A stretch of DNA of 64,000 nucleotides, from the NCBI GenBank assembly GCA_000697475.1, contig JNEU01001031.1:62001-126000 (forward strand). Direction: 5' to 3'. A program made the position numbers and the translations under genes. Below the pieces are notes generated by a model that saw nothing but the letters and a program-made list of their open reading frames with translations, did not search any database and was not told the DNA's origin. Source of the stretch: Lichtheimia corymbifera B2541 (Eukaryota; Mucoromycota; Mucoromycetes; Mucorales; Lichtheimiaceae). Below, piece by piece: positions 8,594-19,094 of the stretch. Positions within the stretch are counted from its first letter, which is position 1. Every line of letters starts with the position of its first letter.

Positions 8594-9604
8594 ATGCAGC
8601 AAACAGATCGGCAGCAACACCAGCGACGCACCTATACACCATCGCTTAAGCCTAATAATGGCGGTAGCAATAATCATACGCCAAATTCATCCATGGCCAA
8701 CATGACACTTTTCAGTAGCAGTGCCGATTTATCTGTTACAGGTGGTGTCGTCAATACCACAGAGCAAGAAGACTGGGAAGCTTTATTTAATCCGCATTCA
8801 GCTCTACTTGACTACTCCCCGGCTACAGCTCGATTCCATTACCAGCAAAGGCAGCAACAACGGTATACGGCTACTACGGCCCAACCCCTTAACACTGGTA
8901 GCAATGATAGTTACGAAGAGGACAAAGATGAAATAGCAACACCACCATTGCCGCGTGCTGAAAACATGGTTGTTGAGCCCAATGCCAATAACCCACCTCA
9001 TTTAAATGGAATTGATATCCTGCCATGTCCATCATCATCCTTTTTTTATCCTCCCCAAGAACAAGATCCATATCGAACACAGCTAATGCAAGATATCGAA
9101 GAACAAGGTCTTGCAGACCACAGTGACCAGTATCACAATAAGACGATCAAGGAGATCCAAATACAGCAACAATTTCAGGAACAGTATCAGCAGCATCAAC
9201 AACAACAGAAAAAGAAATACGATCCCGAAGCAACAGCCGATGACACGTTCAACAATGTTGAAGATAATAATGAAAAAGAGCATGAATCCAAGTATCAACG
9301 GTGGTTGCTCTTGTTACAGCAAAAGCAGCAACACCGGCCACGACGTGTGTTTTTATATTTCATTCTCGGCTTTGTGTTCCCACCCATGTGGATCGTGGGT
9401 GCGGTGCATGTTCCCCACCAACCAACATCTGCCGCTATTGATTTGCTTTGGAAACGTCGATGCAGGAATGCATTTTTCATGTTCTCGGTGATGACTCTTT
9501 TTGTCGTGATTATTTTGCTTGTTTTCCAACCCGGTTCCATTGGATGGCGTCATAGTCCAACAGGGTCAACGGCGTCTATAGATGATAGCATGATGGCGGC
9601 TTAG
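8594..9604 (+). CDS. Gln-rich protein with a C-terminal membrane hairpin
   Basis: A single-exon ORF of 336 residues. The first 240 residues are hydrophilic and low-complexity (Gln, Asn and acidic runs). Near the C-terminus two hydrophobic segments occur: VFLYFILGFVFPPMWIVGAV and, about 25 residues later, AFFMFSVMTLFVVIILLVF, with a basic LWKRRCRN loop between. The GF-x-FPP-x-W motif with a second membrane span recurs, as I recall it, at the C-terminus of uncharacterised fungal proteins, so a tail-anchored hairpin with a cytosolic N-terminal domain is inferred. A second possible start is the ATG at residue 34 or 37. Function is unknown. Its end faces the convergent kinase gene 110 bp away. Confidence 0.7.
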   Translation: MQQTDRQQHQRRTYTPSLKPNNGGSNNHTPNSSMANMTLFSSSADLSVTGGVVNTTEQEDWEALFNPHSALLDYSPATARFHYQQRQQQRYTATTAQPLNTGSNDSYEEDKDEIATPPLPRAENMVVEPNANNPPHLNGIDILPCPSSSFFYPPQEQDPYRTQLMQDIEEQGLADHSDQYHNKTIKEIQIQQQFQEQYQQHQQQQKKKYDPEATADDTFNNVEDNNEKEHESKYQRWLLLLQQKQQHRPRRVFLYFILGFVFPPMWIVGAVHVPHQPTSAAIDLLWKRRCRNAFFMFSVMTLFVVIILLVFQPGSIGWRHSPTGSTASIDDSMMAA

Positions 9605-9714
9605 ACAACGGTGATGATGACTAGACATAAATGTGCGTATAGTGTGTACAGATTGTATTTGATTTTTGTTGTGACAAAGTGCATAAGAAACGAAACAATG
9701 GGGGGGGACAAAAG

Positions 9715-12518
9715 CTAGTATGCTGGTGCATGTTTTCTCTTGAATCGTAATAACGATGGTAAAATCTCAATTGGACCCGCTTTTTGCAAGAATGAATGCT
9801 ACATGATGTACCATTGTTAGTTCATTGTCTCCAATTTCATTGTACCATTACCCACCTCTAAAAGTTCGGAGGCTGTTGCTCGAGATTTGACATCCACACA
9901 TAAACAAACTGCCAAGAAACTCTTTAGGTCGGAAGAAAGTCGCTCGGGATGCTTCAATACAGGAGTACCATTGGTAGCGATCAAGTAGAGTGCTTTGAGA
10001 GGCTCTTCATCCAAGTACGGTGGCTCACTTTCAATCATTTCAATGGCCATAATGCCCAAAGACCAGATATCCACTTTGGCTCCATACTCTTTTTGTTTGA
10101 CTACTTCAGGTGCCATCTATATTCAAAAAGAATCAGTTTGGGACGATCCTCAATGTCCACATATATATATATCGTTACCCAATAAGGTGTGCCGACCATG
10201 GTAGCACGCTTGTTGCGTTGATCGGTAAGCTTGGCACAGTATCCAAAATCGCTGATCTTGACCTGCCCCTGGAAATTCAAAAGCACATTGTCCGACTTGA
10301 TATCTCGATGGATAATGTTGTGTGTGTGAAGGTGATGTAATCCTTTGGCCGTCTAATGGGTCTTGTATGAGTCCCAAGTACCATGATCCAAGCTTTATCT
10401 CATCCATGACATACCTCAGCGCTCACGATAGCAATTTGCTGTTCGGTCATTGTGTTGTTTTCAATGACATCGGTCAATGCACCACCTTCCATATATTCCA
10501 TGACTACCCACAGGTTGCCTTGTACCAAGAAGCTGTCCAGGAAATTGACAATATTCTCATGCTTGGATTCTTTCATGATCATGATCTCATTTACAATCAA
10601 GTCCAGTCGAGATTGCTTGGCTAGATCCATCTCCTTGATTGCCACCTTGCTGTTTGTTGCCAAATGGTTGGAGAGAAAGACATATCCAGATGCACTAGGA
10701 ACGTCCATGTCAGTCTTTCATGTTTCATATCCGTATACCAACAAGAATACTTACCCTTGCCCAATTCGTTTTACTCGCTTGTATAAGCCATTCGGATCAC
10801 CACTGGATACAACAGAGCCTGATGCCAAAAGTCAACTTTAGTATAGTGTCGAGAATAAAAGAGGTGATGATACATACGAAGACGTTCCATAATCTGAGCA
10901 TCAGTCATGGTGCTGATACGCTGTTCTTGACGCTGTTGTTGTTGTTGCTGTTGTTGACGTGAGCAATCAGTACTCATCGATGTGGCTGGAACAGGTGTCG
11001 ATGCTTGTGGTTGAGGCGTTGGTGCTTTCTTCAACTTGGTGACTGGATTCGTCGTCGTTGGTTTTTCTTGAGTTGCAGCACGCCCCTTGGAATTGGCACG
11101 TTCCAGTGCTATTGCCACTTCTTTTAGTCGTTCTTTTTCACGCTCAAACTTGGATCGTTCGGTTGTTCGGGTAGTTTTTGGGAGTGCTGGTATAGGTGTC
11201 TTGCTCTTAGTGGAGGCGGTTGTGGTGATGGTTGTGGTGGTCGTAGTAGTAGTAGTAGTAGTAGTAGTAGAGGGCTTTGTCACTGAACTAGTGCTCGTAG
11301 TTGTAGGAAGTTGATTTGATGAAGGTTGGGGTGTTGGTGGTGAGACATGATGGGCTGCTTTGCGTGGTTGTTGTTGCTGCTTGTTGTTGTTAAGGCGTGG
11401 TTGTGGTGGAGATACCTTGCTGCTTCTCTCAGTGGATACCTATAATAGTGATGGTATAATGATTCAGATTTCATCCGGTTCTTTGCCTGCATTACATGCA
11501 ACATCTCACTAACCTCTTTTAAGGGTTCACCTGCAGTGGTGGTGGTGGATGACTTTTGATCGTGTGCAAGTGTAGGTGCCACCTATTTATGGTCACTCAT
11601 TCATTCTTGTGCATCGCGTATCTCTACCATTCTCCCAATTTACCTGTGATGCTTTAAGCTTCTCTTTGAATGCCGGTATATTTTCCTTGGTTGGTAATTC
11701 TGGTCGACTAGGTGGATCACGATAATGACGAGGTGCTGGTGTGGATCGACTTGGTTTGGGTTGCTGTGCTGAAGGCTTATGTTGGTGTTGCTTGCTATTG
11801 TTGGCAGCCGCAATTTGTTGATCCTTTTCCTTGCGTGCTTGCTCAGTGTAAAACTCGAGTGCTTCCAATACGGCTTGAGGATTCTTTGCGGCGTCTTCGG
11901 CAGTAATTTTGGAACCTTTCAATAGAGCATTCCATTGTTCAGGAAGACCCTTAATAATATCCAATATCAATCAACTTTTTCCTTTCCTTTGTTGTTGTAA
12001 ATCGATACTTACTGTAAAGGCACCTGTGAGTGGATCAAAACCAACATGGACCTTGTGTACGAAATTGGTTGGACCAGAAGCTCCAAGGGGAGATCGCTTT
12101 TATAAATATGTGAGCTGCATAATTCTTTCATGTCACACACGTACACACGTACACATGCACTTACATTATAAATCTCATCCATCCAAGAATAGAGTTCCTC
12201 ATCACTTTTACATGCGAGATAATAGGTTTTGCCTTTGGTTCCCAATTCAAAGCAGTGCGATTTGAGTTCAGCACGGGTAACACTGTTGATGTCTTTGAGG
12301 AATATCAATGCCACACATTGACCAGTTTGCTACACAAATAAGAGAGATATTATATAAGTTCCTTATTGTCCTTTCCATCCTTATATACAAAAGTATACCT
12401 CATTGCGATGAAATGTCAAGGTCTGCTCACGTAGTACAACATAGCGTTTAGACCAAATCCATGCCCGTATGCCATCTTCTTTCACTTGCAGATATCCATC
12501 TTTCTTTATCTCAGCCAT
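9715..12518 (-). CDS. p21-activated kinase with PH and CRIB domains (Cla4 type)
   Basis: A Ser/Thr kinase acting downstream of Cdc42/Rac in polarity, budding or hyphal growth. Eleven exons fit in phase: 12518-12399, 12329-12165, 12096-12013, 11949-11644, 11582-11514, 11439-10878, 10818-10755, 10694-10415, 10352-10179, 10116-9856 and 9798-9715, giving 722 residues. The PH domain covers residues 1-95. The CRIB motif ([17 protein letters not shown]) follows near 107-123. Then comes a linker with poly-Thr and poly-Gln. The kinase domain starts near 448 with [24 protein letters not shown] and GTPYWMAPE. The PH domain ahead of the CRIB marks the Cla4 rather than the Ste20 branch. The small last exon ([19 protein letters not shown]) completes the kinase C-terminus after a 57-bp intron. 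All key catalytic residues are present. Confidence 0.93.
11246..11270. repeat. GTA/TAC trinucleotide run inside the kinase gene
   Basis: An uninterrupted TAG/GTA repeat encodes part of a poly-Thr run in the linker. Its length may vary between strains. Confidence 0.6.
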
Positions 12519-14382
12519 CTCAGTCGTAGTTGTATTCGCGTTTTTGCTGCAGCGTTGGTAAAGGGACTGATGAGGGAGTTGACAATAAAGATCGCAAACG
12601 AAAAGAGTGCAAGTGCGTGCGCGTGAGTGTGAGAAAGAAAGAAAAGGAAAAAGGAGATAAAGAAAGCCTCGGACTGAATCTTTTTTTAAAGGACAAGTTA
12701 GTCGAATGCGCTATAGCTTCAGGGGCTAAAACCGACCACTGCTGGGTGGCCCTTGCTTATCAGGGTCAAAGCACACACCACAATGAGCTACTATGCTGCC
12801 ATTACAAAGACGAGACGTATCCTGATCGAGTCGTGTATTCAGCGGTATTTATCCGGTGCATGAGTGCTGCTGAATGAGATCGCAATCCAGACTGGCATTG
12901 GTGTTAAAGAGAAACGTGAACGACGAGGTGGAATAAAGAAAAGAGTCGATTTGATGCTACACAAAAGACCAACAAAACCCACCAAGCAGAATTTGTAATG
13001 AAAAAGGGTTCACTTGCTTCTCCTCCTCATCCTCCTTTCCCTTTTACCTACCATCACAGCAGCTCTTTTGTCTCTCGTCACGTCATCATCATCACTATTC
13101 ATATACACATACACACACATGTATACATCTCTCGAATCCATATCCCTCTAAATAGTACCATTGTTGATTGGCAACCATTAAAGTATATAGATGAATGAGT
13201 ACATTATTATAAAACAATGAGTGGGTAATTTACCAGGTTGATGATCTTTGTGAATGATCTTCATTGTTAGTTTTTTCATTCAAACTTGATAGCATGAATG
13301 AAGAATCAATTCTATCCAATGCATTCAGGCGTTGTTTGTGCGCCAATGATGCACCATCATGCTCATAGGAGGAGTACTCAGAATTACTTAAAATCCACCA
13401 CAACCAAAAATAGAAGATGCCAAGTAATGCAGTTGCTTGAAAGAATAAAATGGGAAAAAGTTATCGCGTTCAAATCAGCAATGCTATCCCTTGCTGTCTC
13501 ATGCGTGTGCCTGATGCTGCTGCCTCTACTAAACTTTTATACTGGGGCACTTTGTGAAAAAGGGATGAAGTGTGTGGTATCCTGATAACCGGGGCACAAG
13601 CGCTGTGTGTATTTCTCCTTCCTTATTGCCTCTTCTCTCCCATATTCCTCACACCTCACTCCCCTCCCCCCTTGAGCAAGATACGCGCACATGCATGCCA
13701 CGTTGGCTGCGTTTGCCATTCTCCATCATTTTACCCACTATGTTCATTCTCTTACTCGGCACTCACTTCCGACTATCTTCAACGCCGCCGAGCCAAGTAG
13801 GCTATTGTGTTACCTATTTACATAGGATGCTGCTGCTGACACTTCTTGACATGCACTCAACGAAATTCGTATGCGGGTAAACATATACACATTTATATAT
13901 ATAACGATGGCTGTGGAGTCACACTCTCCCAAGATAGCATTATTATGCCAAATGTAAAGTCTGCTACAGGTACAGCATATGCATCATACACGCATCATCC
14001 TAATAAATGCCTCACTTTGCCACTAGGTACACATCATCCTTCACGCACACACATACAATTCCCCTCTTTTTTGCAGCATAACCTCCTCCTCCCCTTCAGG
14101 TCTCTCTCCCCCCTTTTTTCCTCTCTCGTCAACCACACACGCATGTCGCCCAATTTTGATTGCCCTGCGCACAATATGAAGGCTACCGTTTCGCCCGTGG
14201 TGTTGCCTCTTTCCTTCTCTTTCTCCTCATCTTTCTCAACACCCATTCTCTATTTCATCGTGTACAATATAACCCACACTTACCTGTACTCTATCAAAAC
14301 CCATTCTTTTTCTACCTTGTGTGTGTATTTCTAGTTGCTCTGTACAACAATAACATTTATTCCTGATCCCCCTGTCAGAATT
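12519..14382. other. Long divergent intergenic region between the PAK and STE12 genes
   Basis: About 1.9 kb with no supported gene. It holds several CA-rich and TC-rich tracts (around 13080-13120 and 14040-14130), and a TTTATATATATAACG run near 13892 that could be a TATA-like element. The pyrimidine-rich 300 bases before 14383 look like a 5' leader. Open frames of 60-160 codons here are low-complexity by-products. Confidence 0.4.
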
Positions 14383-16206
14383 ATGCCACCTTCATCACAA
14401 AAGAATTCAACAACTTCTTGCTTTGATAACCCAAACCAATCTGCAACCGAGCCTGTTGCTAGTACCAAGATTGATCTCAAGGAAGAACAAGAGTCTACAA
14501 CTCCAGTAACGATGCCCACTGACGACACTGTGAGTGAACGTATGACACAAATTGATGATCTCAAGTACTTTTTGGCGACGGCACCCGACAACAACAGCAA
14601 TGTTGGATGGCAAGTTGTGGAGGCCAACAGCTCGATCAAGCGTTTCCGACTCCCTGTTGTGAACGAGGATATAAGCTGTGTGCTTTGGGATGATTTCTTT
14701 TTCATGACGGGCACCGATATTGTGAGATCATTGACTTTTCGATTCCATGCCTTTGGCCGTCCAGTGACCAATGCGAAAAAGTTTGAGGAAGGCATTTTTA
14801 GTGATCTACGCAATCTCAAACCCGGGATGGATGCTCGTCTTGAAGACCCAAAGTCGGATTTACTTGATTTGCTTTACCGCCACAATTGTATTCGCACCCA
14901 AAAGAAGCAAAAAGTCTTCTTCTGGTTCTCGGTGCCGCATGATCGATTATTCCTAGATGCATTGCAGCGTGACCTCAAACGTGAAAAACTCGATATGGAA
15001 CCAGCTACCACTGCTGTTGCTGAACCGGCCACTTCCATCTCGCTTGAGTCGTCTATGGATTTATTTGACAAGCTGCGAAAGGCTATGGCACAAGCGGCTG
15101 CTGCTGAAGATCCCACCACCACCACTACCTCCTCCTCCTCCACGCATGTTGATTCAACCAATGGATGTAAGTAGTACATAGTAAAAATGTAAAGGTAGCA
15201 TAGACTAAACAAAATGATGATGATGATAGGCATCAGCAATGATTGTACGCCAACACGCTTCAATGAAAATGATCAACAACATGGAGTACGTCGACATGGT
15301 AGTACAGCGTTGACAGCACGAGCCAGTGGCAATGGACGGGTCATAAAGCCGATACCAGCATCACGACGTATGACTGAAGCTGATCTTTCCAAGAAACGGG
15401 CATTGTTTGGTGCATTAGAATTATTTGATGGATCACCCATGTACAAACAACGTCGTCGCCGCCATCGATCAGCGTCAACAGCATTTCATGCAGCTGCACC
15501 ATCATCATCCACATCATCCCCATTAGCAATGATGGAGACGCCACACCATTGGCGATCAACAACAACCCCCTGTGATTGGATGATGGAACAACCTCGAGCA
15601 TATACTTGCCCTCATTGTGGAAATCCATTCCAACAACTCGAGTTGCTTGACGCTCACCTGAGATCACACGAGCGAGAGCAACCATTTGTGTGTTGCCTAT
15701 GCGGAAAACGCTTTGTCTGCCAATATGGTTTGGCTGAGCATCAGCATGTATTCCATCCATTCGACAGCTGCTGTTGTTGTTGTTGTTCCTGGAGTCCAGA
15801 TGCTGCTGCAGCAGCAGCAGGAGCAGCAGCAGCAGCAGCTCCCATTCCACAACCACAACCACAACAGCCACCATCTGCTGTTGCTGCTGCTGCCGTTACA
15901 ACGCCCATGCTTGACGAAGATGCATCTTCTCTTGTCACATCACCTTGTACTCCCACATCCCTGTTTACGCCCTACATAGATCCCTGTTGGCCAGCTTCGG
16001 TTGCAACGCTTGCCAACAACAACAAATCAGCCGAGTATCCCAACATGTGGTTCACCTCTCCAACTGATGATTGGATGCTTCAACAAGGTGATATGTTTGT
16101 TTCACCATCACATCAAGAAGAGCAACAACAAGAACAACAACACCTTCCATCACCACCACCATCAGCAGCAATGGTATCGGCAGATTGGTCCATTCCTCTC
16201 TTGTGA
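14383..16206 (+). CDS. STE12: Ste12-like transcription factor, homeodomain plus two C2H2 fingers
   Basis: A nuclear regulator of mating and invasive or hyphal growth, normally controlled by a MAP kinase. Two exons, 14383-15166 and 15230-16206, join in phase across a 63-bp GTAAGT...TAG intron, giving 586 residues. The STE domain spans about residues 50-205 and includes DDLKYFLATAP, GTDIVRSLTFRFHAFGRPV, KFEEGIFSDLRNLKPG and VFFWFSVPHDRLFLDALQRD, all strongly Ste12-like. Exon 2 carries two classical fingers near residues 390-445 (CPHC...HLRSH and CCLC...H-x4-H). The C-terminus is Gln/Ala/Pro-rich. Ste12 of yeast lacks the fingers, so this is the filamentous-fungus form. The two halves would be split into two genes if the intron were missed. 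The start is the first ATG of the conserved frame. Confidence 0.93.
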
Positions 16207-17016
16207 GCGTTATTCTCCTCCTATCCTTTGTTATTATTATTATCATCACCACGTTTTATTATTATCAGCATTGCCATGTATACTTATCCACAAGCACTCC
16301 CATATACACACACACACACCAGACACAAATTATTATTGACCATTTTCTTTCCAGCAGCAGCACCGGTGCTCACTGCCTACTATATCGCCTTCATTTCTTA
16401 TGTCTTTTGTATGCTACTACATTATAATGGCTGACACTCTTATCCCACCCAAACCCCCTTTATACGACACATTATTGCTCCTTATGCATAAAAAGTTGAG
16501 AAAGAGCTAAATAAGATTATGCACTCCACGCGAATAAACCATCTTTTTTCCTCTCTAGTAAGCTCCTTTATGCAATCGAGACATGTGCACAGCAAATGCA
16601 ACAGGGTTTGGCATTGCATATCATTATTTCTTGGCATACGTAAGCTCAACATAACCTCTGTGCTGTTCCCCATCCAACCCCTAAAAAAGAAATATACCAT
16701 AAATGTCGATTTGGTTTGGGCGGGCAGGATGCATACAGTTTGCATCCAGTCATCCACTCAAGTCTGGGTACAAGGCGCACGTGGGGCTTGAAAGGCAAAA
16801 AACGATTTTTTTTTTATAATCCTCAATTGATATTAGAAAGCGTAAGATAGATACAAAACGAGAAAAAACGAAATAGAGGTAGGGAAGAAAATGAGATATG
16901 AAAAGGCATTACTGGTGTAATATTATAAGATGGTGAGTGTGTGTGTGAGAGAGAGAGAGGCGAGAAAAACATGTCGCAGGTTGTTACTTTTGACGAGAAA
17001 TGTATGGACTTGTTGT
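16207..17016. other. Convergent intergenic region, STE12 to ERG6
   Basis: Holds both 3' untranslated regions. A (CA)n tract lies near 16296-16320 and a T-run near 16807. No gene was recognised. Confidence 0.4.
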
Positions 17017-18420
17017 TTAAGCGTTCTCAGGCTTCTTTGCGACGAAAAAGAACATAGGAGTGAAGAGATTCTTTTGAGCACCTTCGACCAAAGCATCAGC
17101 AGCAACCTCCAAGAACTTTTGAGTCTCAACGGTACCCTTGGGAGCAAGACCGATTCTTTCCAAGACACGGCAAAAGTTGGTAGTGGTGAAACGACCGAGC
17201 TTGGTCATAGCCATCGTAGTAAGGACATCACGCATGGTTTGGCATTTACGGATATCACCTTCCAAAGGATAGAACCACTGGATGCTATCGCCCATATTGG
17301 CCAAGTCCTCATGCATTTCAATCTCGAAACCAACGTTCTTGAGAGCTTGAAGACATTCTGCAATCTTGCGCATCTTAGGGATACCATTGCCTTTCTATAG
17401 TTGAGGTATAAGTAAATCCGCCGTACTCTTAATAAATATCTAATCCATTCTCTTACCTCGATACCATGAGCAATACGGCGGTGTTCAGGGTTCTTCTCAT
17501 CATAATCATCGGTCATACACCATTCATAACAACCAAACTTGGCACCAGGCTTCAAGACACGGAAGATCTCGCCATAGACACCTTCAAAAGTAGGAGCGTG
17601 GACGGTGGCTTCAATAGCATAAGCAGCATCCAATTGGTTATCCTCAACAGGAATCTCCATAAAGTTGCCCTGTGGAAAGAGAATGTCAACATACATACAT
17701 ATATATATATACATGTGATCTATCATCCTTACCTTGATAAAGTTGGTTTGTTCAGAAAGACCTTGCTTGGCAGCATAGTGGAAAGCACGTTGAACTTGGT
17801 AGGCGTTGTTGTTGAGACCAGTGATATGAGCACCAGTGAATTCAGCAATCTCACGAGCGGGACCACCTTGATGTGATCATAATACGTTAATCCCATATGC
17901 GATACAATATAACCAGCCACACACACTACTACTTACCAACACCGCATCCAACATCCAAGACCTTCATGCCACGCTTGATACCAATGTTGGCAGCAAGATA
18001 ATGTTCATGACGAGCAATGGCACGGAAGAACTCCTCACCAGGGTAGTAACGGCAGAAATGGAAACTGCCACCCCAACCTGTCAACAAGTGCGCGCGCGTT
18101 TGAGTGAATCAATTGATCAACCAAGGCACTCTTATAAATAGATACATACCGTATTCATAGAAATCAGTGGCCAAGTTATAGTAAGAGTTGACCAATGCAG
18201 TGTAGCTGTCGAGACGCTTGTTCTCATCTTCCTCATTTTCAGCACCAGGTTGCTTCCACATTTTCAGGTACGTGTCAGTGGCAACGTTGTGGACATCGGC
18301 ATTCTTTGAGGCCAAGTTGGACAAGAGACCGCTCTTGATTTCCTTGCCGTGCATAGCGCGGGCAAAAGCAATGTCTTCGGCGTGTTGGGCGGAAACGGCA
18401 GATGAGGTGTCGGCAACCAT
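17017..18420 (-). CDS. ERG6: Sterol 24-C-methyltransferase
   Basis: Transfers a methyl group from S-adenosylmethionine to C-24 of zymosterol-type sterols in ergosterol synthesis, at the ER and lipid droplets. Five exons fit in phase: 18420-18150, 18077-17937, 17866-17733, 17669-17457 and 17394-17017, giving 378 residues, the normal family length. The sterol-binding aromatic stretch [11 protein letters not shown], motif [17 protein letters not shown], and the [20 protein letters not shown] and [11 protein letters not shown] regions are present. The C-terminal SMT domain ends [14 protein letters not shown]. Nothing is missing. The start ATG (MVADTSSAV) is followed by a family-like N-terminus. 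Confidence 0.96.
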
Positions 18421-19094
18421 GATGGACAAGAGAGAGATGAACAAGGGCTGGTAAGAAAAAAGTTTGGAAGGGGTTTTTGTTACGAGAATCCTTGCGTTTT
18501 TATTTGAGCGGGTCAAATACTGGGTCTGAATATCTGGGTTGCACAATCGCCCTCCACTTCCTTCGGCCTTCCTGACAGAAGGCGGGTAGCCTAGCAGCAC
18601 ACCACCACCACCACCGTACAAGGAGCAAATGTCCGCATTATCGTTATCATCCCTCCTCCCTCCCTCTGTCCTTCATCAGGCATATCCTTGATATCCATAG
18701 AAACCGTTGACATCATCTCGTAAATCTGAATCACGATTAAAACTTTTAATTATCACATGTCTTTCTTGGAAAATCTCTGCTGTGTTGTCATGGTTGCTAT
18801 CTGCTCTTGTCCTCATATGCACTCATGATGTCGATCGCTGGTAAATGATACAACTTGTCTGATAGCCTTTACCATCAACCATTTACCTAATCGATCATAT
18901 GTCCTCTATCTTTATTCAAACGTTACACATATTTGATGATGTGCTTCGGCATGGTAAAAAGCACTTCCCCTTTTGGAATCACTTGGATTGTCAAACATAT
19001 ACCTTGCCCCTCCATCCATTGCAACGTGTTTATGTATATGCTTCCTTTAGATATATGATCTAACAGCGAAATAAAGTTTGCAAGTATACAATGT
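18421..19094. other. Region between ERG6 and MTO1
   Basis: The ERG6 promoter (near 18421-18650) and MTO1 3' region. A (CAC)n run occurs near 18601-18615. No gene was recognised. Confidence 0.4.

Noticed and set aside
13846..14334. 162-codon plus ORF before STE12
   Set aside because: Pyrimidine-rich leader-like sequence giving Ser/Leu/His-rich translation; no conserved features.
15341..15874. 177-codon ORF antisense to STE12
   Set aside because: Low-complexity Val/Leu runs that mirror poly-Gln and poly-Ala codons of the real gene.
9715..16206. Functional cluster of Cla4-like kinase and Ste12
   Set aside because: Both belong to morphogenesis signalling, but a 1.9-kb divergent gap and lack of further pathway genes make chance adjacency equally likely.
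17697..17712. ATATAT/TGTATATA run in ERG6 as a regulatory site
   Set aside because: It is inside an intron and simple-sequence in nature.
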